Shown: positions 49,004 through 58,067, counted from the stretch's first letter. The stretch is 64,000 nucleotides of DNA from CAADGU01 sp035444285 (GCA_035444285.1 DAOMOK010000005.1:310001-374000); one strand, 5' to 3'. The notes: generated from the letters alone by a model not told the origin. Translations and numbers: made by a program.

Positions 49004-49919
49004 TGAAATCAGGTCGGCTAATCAACATGGCACAATTGGCGCTGCGCAGCACTTTTTCGGTAATGCTGCCATAACGCCAGCGAGCCAGACCGGTACGGCC
49101 GTGGGTGGACATGATGATCAAATCTACATTGTGGGCATCAGCGTAGTTGAGGATGGTGGAGGCGGGTTTGCCAAAGCGCACGGCCGTGTCCACCACCAGA
49201 TCATCACGGCGATAGCGCTGCTGCATACGCGCCAGGTACTCTTCCGCGTCCTGGTACAATGACTCGCGGTATCGTTCGCCCAGGCCCGGTTCGTTCCGGT
49301 TCAATTCCAGTACCTCTTTAGGATCAACATCATCCGAGGCATCATCCACCCGCAGCAATGTCACATCAGCGCCGAGCGCCTGGGCTACGGCCAGACCGCC
49401 AGGCAAGCTGGCTTCAGACAGGGCTGAACCATCCAGGGTAATCAATGCCTGTTGGATTGGCGTCTGGCTGCGGATCACCAACACGGGGCAGGGGGCGTAG
49501 CGCATTACCTTTTCGGCGACGCTGCCCATGACCCATCGGGTGACGCCAGAGTAACCGTGGGTGGACATGATAATGAGGTCGGCTTTTTCTTCAACGGCCG
49601 TGTCCAAAATACGACTCGCCGGGTCGCCATCTTCCAGGCGGGTATAGCAGTTAAAATTAGGTTGTGCTGCGCCAATTTTGTGGTTAATGCCCACCAGATA
49701 CTCCCGTGCAGCGACTTCTTCACGGCTGTAAGTGGCCTGGGGCACGTTGATATTATGGCCCATCAGGTCTGGCCCTTCGGGAATGAAAACGGTGTGGTGT
49801 TCCAGCACATGCAGCAGTACCAACTCGCTTTCAAACCGTTCAGCCAGTTGGATGGCCGGAGACAGTGCATATTCGGCCAGATCAGAACTATCAAGGGGGA
49901 CTAAAATTTTCCTGAACAT
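48999..49919 (-). CDS. Tandem-domain universal stress protein
   Basis: 306 residues from MFRKILVPLDSSDLAEYAL (GGAGG about 7 nt upstream); an in-frame upstream extension is not supported. Two UspA domains (~1-145 and ~150-306) each end with the ATP-binding pattern STHGYSGVTRWVMGSVAEKV and STHGRTGLARWRYGSITEKV (GxxG-N9-GS). Tandem USPs bind ATP and are linked to starvation and oxidative or metabolic stress. It lies upstream of fdhF in the same direction, with a hairpin array between, so it may be a separate unit. Confidence 0.94.
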   Translation of the reverse strand: MFRKILVPLDSSDLAEYALSPAIQLAERFESELVLLHVLEHHTVFIPEGPDLMGHNINVPQATYSREEVAAREYLVGINHKIGAAQPNFNCYTRLEDGDPASRILDTAVEEKADLIIMSTHGYSGVTRWVMGSVAEKVMRYAPCPVLVIRSQTPIQQALITLDGSALSEASLPGGLAVAQALGADVTLLRVDDASDDVDPKEVLELNRNEPGLGERYRESLYQDAEEYLARMQQRYRRDDLVVDTAVRFGKPASTILNYADAHNVDLIIMSTHGRTGLARWRYGSITEKVLRSANCAMLISRPDFS

Positions 49920-50094
49920 AACTACCTCCATCGGACAAGAACACACCTTGTCCTACAATGTAGTATGCCGAATGGGAAGCGCCGCCTGTAGTGACAAAAG
50001 GCACTTTATTTTTGAAAAACATCACGATGCCAGGGCGCAGTGCCAACCACTACTCGACGGGATACAATCTGGTAACAAGGATGACGTTTTTTGC

Positions 50095-50143
50095 GGAGTA
50101 GAGGCTTTAGCCGGAGCAGGCGAACGGCTAAAGTCTCTACTCC
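50095..50143. repeat. Palindrome (GGAGTAGAGGCTTTAGCCG) upstream of the NACHT gene
   Basis: GGAGTAGAGGCTTTAGCCG pairs with CGGCTAAAGTCTCTACTCC, arms of 19 bp with one mismatch and an 11-nt centre. It ends 19 bp before the preferred start codon, so it sits in the gene's leader. Confidence 0.8.
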
Positions 50144-50162
50144 GTCATCTACACAGTACAGC

Positions 50163-52505
50163 ATGAAACGATGGCCCAGAGTTGAAACGGAGACACAAGC
50201 AGAGCCAAATGTTGGCCCTTTGAGTCGGCAAATGGCGCAGGCTTTCAGTCGGACGGAGTTTCGCGGTTTGTGCCTGGAACTGAATGTGAACCCGGACGAG
50301 CCGCCGGAAACGACGCTCACTGGACAATGTGCCTGGCTGATTCAACATTTGCAGGGTGACGGCCGTTTGCCCAAACTACTCGCTCTCCTGAAACGGGAAC
50401 GGCCGCACATTGACTGGCAGCGGCCCAGTGTGCCCACCGGTCGGGATATGCGCAACCGCCTGAATGTCTTGCAAAACATACAGGCCACGTGGATTGAGGG
50501 ATATTTGCACCAATCACTGGCGGAGGCAGTTGCGTTGGAGCTAAACCTGCGGCATGAGCCAACGGCCGTTGCCCGCAAAACCCTCACCGCCCCCGGCCAA
50601 TCAGAGATGCCGGCGGAGGATGTGCGCGAGGTGTTTGAGGCCTACGGCCGTGCCCTGCTCATCCTCGGCGACCCCGGCAGCGGCAAAACCATTACCCTGC
50701 TACAACTGGCGGAAACCTTGATTGCCGAAGCGCAGCACGACCCCAGCCAACCTATCCCGGTGGTACTCAACCTTGCCTCGTGGGTGCAAGCGCAAAAACC
50801 GCTAACGGAGTGGTTGGTGGAAGAAATTTTCATTCAATATCAGGTGGCGCGGCAGCTCACCCGGCAGTGGATTGGTCAGAACCTGTGGCTGTATCTGCTG
50901 GATGGCCTGGATGAAGTGGCTGAGGATGTGCGCGATGACTGTGTGGCCGCTATCAATGCCTTCAAAGCGGAAAACCCGGCGGAACTGGTGGTGTGCAGCC
51001 GGGTGGGGGATTACGAAAAGTTACAGGAGAAGTTGAACTTGGGTACGGCCGTGCGCCTGCAAGCACTCAGTGCCGAACAGATACAAACCTATCTGAACCG
51101 GGATGATGTGCAGTTGACGGCCGTGCGGGAAGCCATCATCACGGATGCCGACCTGCACGAATTGGCGCATACGCCCTTGTTCCTGAGCATGATGACGCTG
51201 GCGTATGGGGGCCGTTCACTCGAGCAAATGGACACTTTCGATTCGATGGCGGTGAAGTACAACCACCTGTTTGCGACTTATGTGGCCGAGATGTTCCGGC
51301 GACGGCCGTTGCCGCCTAACAGCCGCTACTCCCAAGAACAGGCCCGCCACTGGCTGGCTCATCTGGCCGCTGGCCTGCAAAGGCACGGCCAAACCACCTT
51401 CTATATTGAACGCCTGCAACCAACGTGGTTGAATTGGCCGGCGTCTTGGCTCCACCTGCTGCTGGTGGCGTTTATCTGCGGGGCAATGGCCGGGACGCTT
51501 TGGGGGCTGATTGATGCCCTGGAAACCTCTAGCTTTAGAAACAGTTTATTGAACGGACTCCTTTACAGTCTGACTAGTGGTTTTAGTGTGGCTATCGGCG
51601 TGAGGATGAGCGCCAAAATAAAAAACAACTTGCTGCGTGTGGGGGCCAGCGGTTTTTTGAGTTGGTTCTCATTTGCCCTCATAGGGGTGGTGGTCACGGC
51701 CGTGATCCAATTCAGTCGCCCCTTCTCTTCCGCCACGCTGCCAGAGTGGTTGGTTCTGGGGCTGCTCAGAGGGTGGAACAGCCTGCTCATAGGCTGCCTC
51801 ATCGCCTATAAACTGGAAATAGAAAACATTGAGCGTATCGTATTTTCCTGGCCCACACGCGGCATACTGGCCAAAGCGTTGCGAAACGGAATTCTTTATG
51901 GTGTCCTATCTGGATTAGGCATTGGCTTAACCCTCGGTACCATAGCTGCCCTTGTTTACAACCTGACTGTCCAGCAAGAATTCCCACCCATCGTGGGATT
52001 GTTTGTCAGCTTCATTTGGGGAGGTTGTATTGGCATACTGGGGATGGGCTTGGGCGTACTGGTCGGCGGTTTTCTGGCTATATTCAACGCTTGTTTACAG
52101 AGGCAGGAGATTGACCAAAAACTGCGACCCAACGAGGGGATGCTCAATACGCTCAAAAGCACACTTACCGTGTTGCTGTTGATGATCGTCCCGGTGGGCC
52201 TGCTTTTGTGGCTGGTCTCTAGTTGGGCAGGGAATCAGGGCATCAGGTTCGTCTTTTTTTTCGTATACCTGGCATTACCTTTTGCGTTTTTCTACCTCGG
52301 CGGGCTGGCGCTTATACAGCATGTCAGCCTGCGGCTTTTACTGGTGTGGGAAGGGGTTTTGCCACATCCGCTGGTTGCCTGGCTCGATGATATGACCACC
52401 CACATCCTGCTGCGACGGGTAGGGGGCGGTTGGGTCTTCATCCACCGGGCGCTACTGGAGTATTTTGCGGCACTCCATCCCGATTCATCGCAAAGCAGCG
52501 ATTAA
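50163..52505 (+). CDS. EAD1-NACHT STAND ATPase with a C-terminal multi-pass membrane domain
   Basis: 780 residues from the Met at 50163; the longer frame runs through the palindrome. Residues ~19-85 (LSRQMAQAFSRTEFRGLCLELNVNPDE ... LIQHLQGDGRLPKLLALLKRERPHIDW) match effector-associated domain 1, a death-like adaptor that recruits partners. A linker (RNRLNVLQNIQATWIEGYLHQSL) follows, then the NACHT ATPase: Walker A GDPGSGKT (169-176) and Walker B LYLLDGLDEV. From about residue 430 there are eight or more hydrophobic segments. Signal-driven oligomerisation leading to membrane perturbation is a reasonable model from NACHT defence proteins but unproven here. No effector gene with a matching EAD is in the window. 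Confidence 0.85.
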   Translation: MKRWPRVETETQAEPNVGPLSRQMAQAFSRTEFRGLCLELNVNPDEPPETTLTGQCAWLIQHLQGDGRLPKLLALLKRERPHIDWQRPSVPTGRDMRNRLNVLQNIQATWIEGYLHQSLAEAVALELNLRHEPTAVARKTLTAPGQSEMPAEDVREVFEAYGRALLILGDPGSGKTITLLQLAETLIAEAQHDPSQPIPVVLNLASWVQAQKPLTEWLVEEIFIQYQVARQLTRQWIGQNLWLYLLDGLDEVAEDVRDDCVAAINAFKAENPAELVVCSRVGDYEKLQEKLNLGTAVRLQALSAEQIQTYLNRDDVQLTAVREAIITDADLHELAHTPLFLSMMTLAYGGRSLEQMDTFDSMAVKYNHLFATYVAEMFRRRPLPPNSRYSQEQARHWLAHLAAGLQRHGQTTFYIERLQPTWLNWPASWLHLLLVAFICGAMAGTLWGLIDALETSSFRNSLLNGLLYSLTSGFSVAIGVRMSAKIKNNLLRVGASGFLSWFSFALIGVVVTAVIQFSRPFSSATLPEWLVLGLLRGWNSLLIGCLIAYKLEIENIERIVFSWPTRGILAKALRNGILYGVLSGLGIGLTLGTIAALVYNLTVQQEFPPIVGLFVSFIWGGCIGILGMGLGVLVGGFLAIFNACLQRQEIDQKLRPNEGMLNTLKSTLTVLLLMIVPVGLLLWLVSSWAGNQGIRFVFFFVYLALPFAFFYLGGLALIQHVSLRLLLVWEGVLPHPLVAWLDDMTTHILLRRVGGGWVFIHRALLEYFAALHPDSSQSSD

Positions 52506-52595
52506 CCTGTTTCTTTGTCGCCAAGATCAAGACAACCCGTAAATCTCCCTCGTTCCCACGCTCGACGGGGAACGTTCTTCCGGTTTCGGGGCGGT

Positions 52596-52985
52596 TCAGT
52601 TGTAAGGTAACAAGTTTAAGGCGGAAATAAAACGATAGTCGCGCTGATTTTTTGAAGCCAGTGGATGGTTTCAACGGATGGCTGTAGCTGCAATTAAGGC
52701 ATCAGGAATCAACAAGCCGTGGCTTAGACGATATTGCTCAAGCAACTTAACAGCCTCATCGGTAACGGCTTCGTCAAGTTTTAGCAGGTAAAATCGCTGC
52801 AAAAACTTACCCAAACCTTGGAGTTCCCTTTTGTTCTGGCAACCGACCATCAATTCCATTTGCGTCACTACACTAATGGCGACTGTGCCTTGCTTTTCCA
52901 ATGCTGCCAGGAAATTGACAGCCTGCGCCACACCACGACCAGCGTCAATTAAGATGTCTGTGTCAACAACGGTTATACCAGCCAC
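52596..52985 (-). pseudogene. VapC-family PIN toxin truncated by an in-frame TGA
   Basis: The open part (52671-52985, 104 residues) reads VVDTDILIDAGRG, VVTQMELMVGC, LIPDALIAATAIR and then TGA at 52671-52673. In the same frame past the stop it continues NHPLASKNQRDYRFISALNLLPY and a second TGA at 52596-52598. That continuation is the expected VapC C-terminus. A single nonsense change therefore removes the last ~25 residues. The truncated protein keeps the catalytic Asp of IPDALIAA but loses the final strand and helix. UGA readthrough is unlikely, since no SECIS-like hairpin was noticed. Confidence 0.85.
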
Positions 52986-52988
52986 GAC

Positions 52989-53237
52989 CTATTGCCACTC
53001 TTGAAGCCGCACCTGACGAACCCATTGACTGCTATCAGCCATGTCACCACGGCCACTCCACATACCAATAAAAGGCTCATCCCATAAATCAGAGACGGTC
53101 ACAGGTTCAGTAATTTGTGTGCGTTCAACCGCTTCCTTTATCAGGTAAGCAATTGCCTCAGAAGTAAGCAGTCCAGAGGCTTTTGCCTTTTGTGCCAAAT
53201 CATCGGGCAAGGTCAATTTCAATTCTAATAGTGTCAT
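52989..53237 (-). CDS. VapB-like antitoxin
   Basis: An 82-residue protein from MTLLELKLTLPDDLAQKAKASGLLTSEAIAYLIKEAVERTQI (ribbon-helix-helix-like N-terminus), with a toxin-binding C-terminal part (DLWDEPFIGMWSGRGDMADSSQWVRQVRLQEW). The Met at 53237 is chosen because GAGG lies 8-10 nt upstream. It precedes the nonsense-truncated VapC by 3 bp and remains intact, as expected when only the toxin decays. Confidence 0.83.
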   Translation of the reverse strand: MTLLELKLTLPDDLAQKAKASGLLTSEAIAYLIKEAVERTQITEPVTVSDLWDEPFIGMWSGRGDMADSSQWVRQVRLQEWQ

Positions 53238-53324
53238 TTTTATTTCCTCAAAAGCCCTACCTGCCAGTTTCAACCACTCATACTGAGAGTGAGGGGGCGC
53301 GTCAATTGAGGCAGCAGATAGAAA

Positions 53325-53360
53325 TAAAAAAAGCGGATGGCCCGGTCAGGCGATCCGCTT
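53325..53360 (-). terminator. Intrinsic terminator after the DHOD-like gene
   Basis: On the minus strand, AAGCGGAT pairs with ATCCGCTT around a ~20-nt loop and is followed by a T run. It lies just past the stop at 53386. Confidence 0.82.
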
Positions 53361-53385
53361 AGTCGTTCATTATCCACTGCCCGGT

Positions 53386-54417
53386 TTAGCCCGCCAGGCC
53401 ATAGGCGGTGGCGTAACGCAGGAAGGGCGGGGTGAAGGAACTGAGGACACGCATGTAGTTGGCGCGTTCAAAGGCGGCCGGTTCGGCGCAGTTGATCTGG
53501 CTCATGCTGCCTTGTAACTGGGACAGCGACTCGTATTCGTGATCAATCAGCCAGGATTCGATGCCGGAACGCAGCACCATGAGCCGCGGAATGCCGTTCG
53601 CCAGCAGTTCGGAAGCGAGCATAGTGATGGCAGCCCCGGCCGCCACCCCTTTGAGTACATCCATGACGGTATGCACGCCGGTGGTGAGGGCCAGGTCGAG
53701 GGGCACACGGCCGTACAAAATCGCAATCCACCGTAACGGCAACCGCAACTCGACGGATGAACTCAACTTCAAATTTGGCACCACTTCCAACTCTTCCAGG
53801 TCGAGGTCAGGTTGGTAAAAGCGGTTGAACAGCACCAGCCCGTTGGCGCCGCCATCCGCCAACTGCTTGGCCATATGGCCCATGGCGCTGAAATAGGGGC
53901 TGAGTTTCATGGTGACGGGGATGGTTACGGCCGTTTTCACTACCGACAACGCATCCAGATACAACTGCTCCACGTATTCACTGCTCATCTCAACGTCGGT
54001 GGGTACGTAATAAATGTTGAGTTCCAACGCATCCGCCCCGGCCTGCTCAATATCGCGGGCAAACTGCATCCACCAGCCAGAGGAAACCCCGTTCAAACTG
54101 GCGATAACGGGAATATCCAACGCTTCTTTGGCGCGGCGGATATGCTCCAGATACTCTTCCGGCCCGGTCTGGTATTCGGGTGCATCCGGGAAGTAGCTGA
54201 GGGCTTCGGCGTAGCTTTCCGTGCCGTGTGTCAGATATTCGTTGAGGGTGTGGCTTTCCAGCCGCACCTGCTCTTCAAAGAGTGAATGCAGTACCACCGC
54301 CGCCGCGCCCGCATCTTCCATTTGCCGCAGATTGCCCAGGCTGCGCATCAGCGGCGACGAAGACGGTACCAGCGGGTTTTTGAGTTTCAGCCCTAGATAG
54401 GTTGTTGATAAGTCCAT
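53386..54417 (-). CDS. Dihydroorotate dehydrogenase-like FMN protein
   Basis: A 343-residue TIM-barrel FMN protein: MDLSTTYLGLKLKNPLVPSSSPLM (PyrD-like opening), PVIASLNGVSSGWWMQFARDIEQAGADALELNIY, TIPVTMKLSP and GANGLVLFNRFYQPDLDLEEL. Class 1 DHODs use a catalytic Cys or Ser in a loop after the NIxY strand; the loop here (YYVPTDVEMSS) does not show a clear equivalent, so true orotate formation is doubtful. Proteins of this subgroup (annotated as dihydroorotate dehydrogenase-like) commonly sit next to pyruvate:ferredoxin oxidoreductase genes, as here, and the role is unknown. It is downstream of nifJ, separated by a heptamer array. Confidence 0.88.
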   Translation of the reverse strand: MDLSTTYLGLKLKNPLVPSSSPLMRSLGNLRQMEDAGAAAVVLHSLFEEQVRLESHTLNEYLTHGTESYAEALSYFPDAPEYQTGPEEYLEHIRRAKEALDIPVIASLNGVSSGWWMQFARDIEQAGADALELNIYYVPTDVEMSSEYVEQLYLDALSVVKTAVTIPVTMKLSPYFSAMGHMAKQLADGGANGLVLFNRFYQPDLDLEELEVVPNLKLSSSVELRLPLRWIAILYGRVPLDLALTTGVHTVMDVLKGVAAGAAITMLASELLANGIPRLMVLRSGIESWLIDHEYESLSQLQGSMSQINCAEPAAFERANYMRVLSSFTPPFLRYATAYGLAG

Positions 54418-54438
54418 TTTTTTCTCTCCTGACTTTGG

Positions 54439-54517
54439 TCAGTGAGCAGTGTACAGTGAATAGTGAGCGGTAAAAGCCTACTGCTCACTGCTCACCGCTT
54501 ACTGCTCACTTCTCACT
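54439..54517. repeat. Heptamer array (CAGTGAG/CAGTAAG type) between nifJ and the DHOD-like gene
   Basis: CAGTGAGCAGTGTACAGTG on the left and CACTGCTCACCGCTTACTG on the right, folding around TAAAAGCC. The nifJ TGA (54513-54515) is in the array. Confidence 0.85.
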
Positions 54518-57500
54518 TGTTCCCATTCGCCAACTTTGCATACGAATCCCACCGCGCCTGCACATCCCCTTTAGCCTGTTCCAGCAGGCGGGCGGCGGCT
54601 TCGGGGTTGCTTTGTTGCAAGATGCGGTAGCGGCCTTCACGGTAAATATAATCTTCCAGACTGGTCTTGGGTGGCTGGCTGTCGAGTTGGAAGGGATTTT
54701 TACCTTCAACCGCCAGGTCAGGGTTGTAGCGGAAGAGCGGCCAATAACCGGAGGAGACGGCCGTGCCCTGCTGCTGCAACCCAAATTTCAAGTCATACCC
54801 ATGCGCAATACAATGGCTGTAGGCGATGATGAGCGAGGGGCCGTCATACGCTTCCGCTTCCAGGAAGGCGTTCACCGTCTGCGTATCTTTGGCCCCAAAA
54901 GCCACCCGCGCCACGTAGATGTTGCCATAGCTCACAGCTAACATGGCCAGGTCTTTCTTGGGCAGCGGTTTCCCGGCGGCGGCAAATTTAGCCACCGCGC
55001 CACGTGGTGTGGCTTTAGACATCTGCCCGCCGGTGTTGGAATACACTTCCGTGTCTAGCACCAGCACATTCACGTTGCGCCCGGAGGCCAGCACATGATC
55101 CAACCCGCCGTAACCAATGTCATAGGCCCAACCATCACCGCCGACGATCCAGACCGATTTTTTGACGAAGATGTCGGCCATGGAGAGGAGATTGGAGATT
55201 GGAGATTGGAGATTGCCATCGCTGCCGGCAAGTATCTCGTTCAGGCGAGTTTTGAGTTGGGCGATGCGGGCGCGTTGGGCGTTGATGTCCGCTTCTTCGA
55301 TCTGGTCGGCGAAGAGGATGTCTTCTACCAGGTCGGCGCCGATCAAGTCGCGGTGTTCGCGCAGCAAGTGGGTGGCGGCGTCCAGCCGTTGGTCCAATGC
55401 CACGCGCATACCCAGGCCAAATTCGGCGTTGTCTTCAAAGAGGGAGTTCGACCAGGCAGGGCCACGGCCGTCGCCATTTTGCGTCCAAGGTGTGGTGGGC
55501 AGGTTGCCGCCGTAAATGGAGGAGCAGCCGGTGGCGTTGGCCACCACCGTCCGGTCGCCAAAGAGTCGAGTCAACAAGCCCAGGTACGGCGTTTCACCGC
55601 AGCCTTCACACGCGCCGGAGAATTCAAACAGCGGTGTGAGAAGTTGGTTGTACTTAATCTGGTGCAACGGAATCTGCGTCCGGTCAATTTCCGGCAGAGT
55701 CTTGAAGAAGTTCCAGTTTTCCCGCTCGGCAGCCCGCAAGCCGTCTACCGGGTGCATATTGATCGCCTTGAATTTGGGCTGCTGCTTGTTTTTCACCGGG
55801 CACACATCCACGCATAGGCTACAGCCGGTGCAATCTTCCGGTGAGACTTGCAGCGTGTAGGCCATCTCCTTCCACTCTTTGAAGCGGGCGGGGGTGGATT
55901 TGAACGTCTCTGGGGCATTGGCTACCAGGGCGTTGTCATACACTTTCAGGCGAATGACCTGGTGTGGGCAGACCAGGGCGCACTTGCCACACTGGATGCA
56001 GATTTCCGGGTCCCACACCGGGATTTCGGTGGCGATGTTGCGCTTTTCCCATTGTGTCGTGCCCGTCGGGTAGGTGCCATCGTTGGGCAGGGCGCTGACG
56101 GGCAGGTCATCGCCCAACCCTTCGATGATGCGGGCGGTGACGGATTGCACAAATTCGGGGGCGATGGCGGGGATGAGCGACGGCCGTTCCCACGTACTCG
56201 TCACTTTCTCCGGCACAGCTACCTGATGCAAGTGCGCCAGGGCCGCATCTACGGCGGCAAAGTTCTGCTCCACCACCGCCTGACCCCGCTTGCCATAGCT
56301 CTTTTCGATAGCATGTTTGATGGCGGCAATGGCCTCATCGGTGGGCAACACACCGGAAATGGCAAAGAAACAAACCTGCATGATGGTGTTGATGCGCCGC
56401 CCCATGCCCGTCTCTTTAGCCACCTGGTAACCATCTACCACATAAAACTTCAGTTTCTTTTCAATGATGGCTTCTTGTAAACTGCCGGGCAGCGTGTCCC
56501 ACACTTCTTCTGGCCCAAAGGGGCTGTTCAGCAGCAGCACGGCGCCGGGCGCGGCCAACCGGGCCACGTCATACCGCTCCAGGAAACTCAGTTGGTGAAC
56601 GCCCACAAAGTTGGCCGATTCGATGAGATAAGGGGCGCGGATGGGATTTTTTCCAAATCGCAAATGGGAAACGGTGATAGCCCCTGATTTTTTAGAATCA
56701 TAGACAAAATAGCCCTGCGCGTGATTATCGGTCTCTTCGCCGATGATTTTGATGGAGTTCTTGTTCGCCCCCACTGTGCCGTCCGAACCCAGGCCGTAGA
56801 AAACGGCGCGCACTGTGCCATCTGGCTCAATGCTGAACTGTTTGTCCCAGGGCAGGCTGGTGTGCGTCAGGTCGTCGTTGATGCCGATGGTGAAGTGGTT
56901 CTTGGGTTGTTCCTGTGCCAGTTCATCATAGACGGCTTTGACCATGCCGGGCGTAAATTCTTTGGAGGAGAGGCCATAACGACCGCCAATAATTTTGGGC
57001 AGTGAACCAGACCATTGTTCCACGATGGCCGAGACCACATCCAGATACAGCGGTTCGCCGGATGAGCCGGGTTCTTTGGTGCGGTCGAGGACGGCAACGG
57101 CCTTGGCAGTCGTAGGTAGAGCAGAGACAAAGTTGGAAATGTCAAATGGGCGGTAGAGGCGGACTTTGAGTACGCCTACTTTTTCGCCGCGAGTGGCGAG
57201 GTGTACGGCCGTTTCCGCCACCGTTTCTGCCCCTGACCCCATGATCACAATCACTCGTTCCGCTTCGGGATGGCCCTCATATTCAAACAGGTGATATTGA
57301 CGGCCCGTCAATTGGGCAAATTCATCCATCGTCTGCTGCACAATGCCGGGGCACGCCTGATAAAACAGGTTCACGCTTTCCCGCGCCTGGAAGTAGACAT
57401 CCGGGTTTTGGGCTGTGCCGCGCATCACCGGCGCGTCTGGCGACAGCCCCCGCGCCCGGTGCGCCCGGATGAGGTCGTCATTCATCATCGCCCGCAGCAC

Positions 57501-58067
57501 ATCATCAGCCAGCGGCTCAATTTTGTTGACTTCGTGGGAAGTGCGGAAACCATCAAAGAAATGCAGGAAAGGTACGCGCGCCTTCAGTGTGGCGGCCGAG
57601 GCGATCAGGGCAAAGTCGTGGACTTCCTGGACGTTGTTGGAAGACAACAGGGCAAAACCGGTTTGCCGGGCGGCCATCACGTCGGAATGGTCGCCGAAGA
57701 TGGACAACCCCTGCGCGGCAATGGAACGGGCGGCGATGTGGAAGACCGTTGCCGTCAATTCACCGGCGATTTTGTACATATTGGGGATCATCAACAGCAG
57801 CCCTTGAGAGGCGGTAAAGGTGGTGGTCAGAGCGCCGGTCTGCAAGGCACCATGCACGGCCCCGGCCGCGCCGCCTTCCGACTGCATTTCGACTACCGAG
57901 GGCACTGCGCCCCAAATGTTGGCTTTCCCCTCCGCCGACCATTGGTCGGCCCATTCGCCCATCGCCGAAGAGGGGGTGATGGGGTAAATGGCAATCACTT
58001 CGTTAACTTTGTGCGCAACCATGGCTGCGGCTTCGTTGCCGTCTATGGTGATCATCTGTTTTTTCAT
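54513..58067 (-). CDS. nifJ: Pyruvate:ferredoxin (flavodoxin) oxidoreductase, single-chain
   Basis: 1184 residues from MKKQMITIDGNEAAAMVAHKVNEVIAIYPITPSSAMGEWAD (GGAGA upstream). Domains in order: pyrimidine-binding, gamma, linker, an 8Fe ferredoxin domain (CIQCGKCALVCP and CTGCSLCVDVCP) and the TPP domain (GACEGCGETPYLGLLTRLFGDRTVVANATGCSSIYGGNLPTTPW). It oxidatively decarboxylates pyruvate to acetyl-CoA, reducing ferredoxin, or runs in reverse. Between RLNEILAGSDG and MADIFVKK the protein has GNLQSPISNLLS, encoded by four in-frame 7-bp repeats (55188-55215), an insertion in a probably exposed loop. PPDK and a DHOD-like protein are neighbours. Confidence 0.97.
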   Translation of the reverse strand: MKKQMITIDGNEAAAMVAHKVNEVIAIYPITPSSAMGEWADQWSAEGKANIWGAVPSVVEMQSEGGAAGAVHGALQTGALTTTFTASQGLLLMIPNMYKIAGELTATVFHIAARSIAAQGLSIFGDHSDVMAARQTGFALLSSNNVQEVHDFALIASAATLKARVPFLHFFDGFRTSHEVNKIEPLADDVLRAMMNDDLIRAHRARGLSPDAPVMRGTAQNPDVYFQARESVNLFYQACPGIVQQTMDEFAQLTGRQYHLFEYEGHPEAERVIVIMGSGAETVAETAVHLATRGEKVGVLKVRLYRPFDISNFVSALPTTAKAVAVLDRTKEPGSSGEPLYLDVVSAIVEQWSGSLPKIIGGRYGLSSKEFTPGMVKAVYDELAQEQPKNHFTIGINDDLTHTSLPWDKQFSIEPDGTVRAVFYGLGSDGTVGANKNSIKIIGEETDNHAQGYFVYDSKKSGAITVSHLRFGKNPIRAPYLIESANFVGVHQLSFLERYDVARLAAPGAVLLLNSPFGPEEVWDTLPGSLQEAIIEKKLKFYVVDGYQVAKETGMGRRINTIMQVCFFAISGVLPTDEAIAAIKHAIEKSYGKRGQAVVEQNFAAVDAALAHLHQVAVPEKVTSTWERPSLIPAIAPEFVQSVTARIIEGLGDDLPVSALPNDGTYPTGTTQWEKRNIATEIPVWDPEICIQCGKCALVCPHQVIRLKVYDNALVANAPETFKSTPARFKEWKEMAYTLQVSPEDCTGCSLCVDVCPVKNKQQPKFKAINMHPVDGLRAAERENWNFFKTLPEIDRTQIPLHQIKYNQLLTPLFEFSGACEGCGETPYLGLLTRLFGDRTVVANATGCSSIYGGNLPTTPWTQNGDGRGPAWSNSLFEDNAEFGLGMRVALDQRLDAATHLLREHRDLIGADLVEDILFADQIEEADINAQRARIAQLKTRLNEILAGSDGNLQSPISNLLSMADIFVKKSVWIVGGDGWAYDIGYGGLDHVLASGRNVNVLVLDTEVYSNTGGQMSKATPRGAVAKFAAAGKPLPKKDLAMLAVSYGNIYVARVAFGAKDTQTVNAFLEAEAYDGPSLIIAYSHCIAHGYDLKFGLQQQGTAVSSGYWPLFRYNPDLAVEGKNPFQLDSQPPKTSLEDYIYREGRYRILQQSNPEAAARLLEQAKGDVQARWDSYAKLANGNK
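55188..55215. repeat. Four-copy GAGATTG heptamer array inside nifJ
   Basis: Four perfect head-to-tail GAGATTG units (CAATCTC on the coding strand). This unit has no stop codon in any frame, so the array is tolerated inside the gene. It is the same unit as in the 10757-10808 array. Confidence 0.92.
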
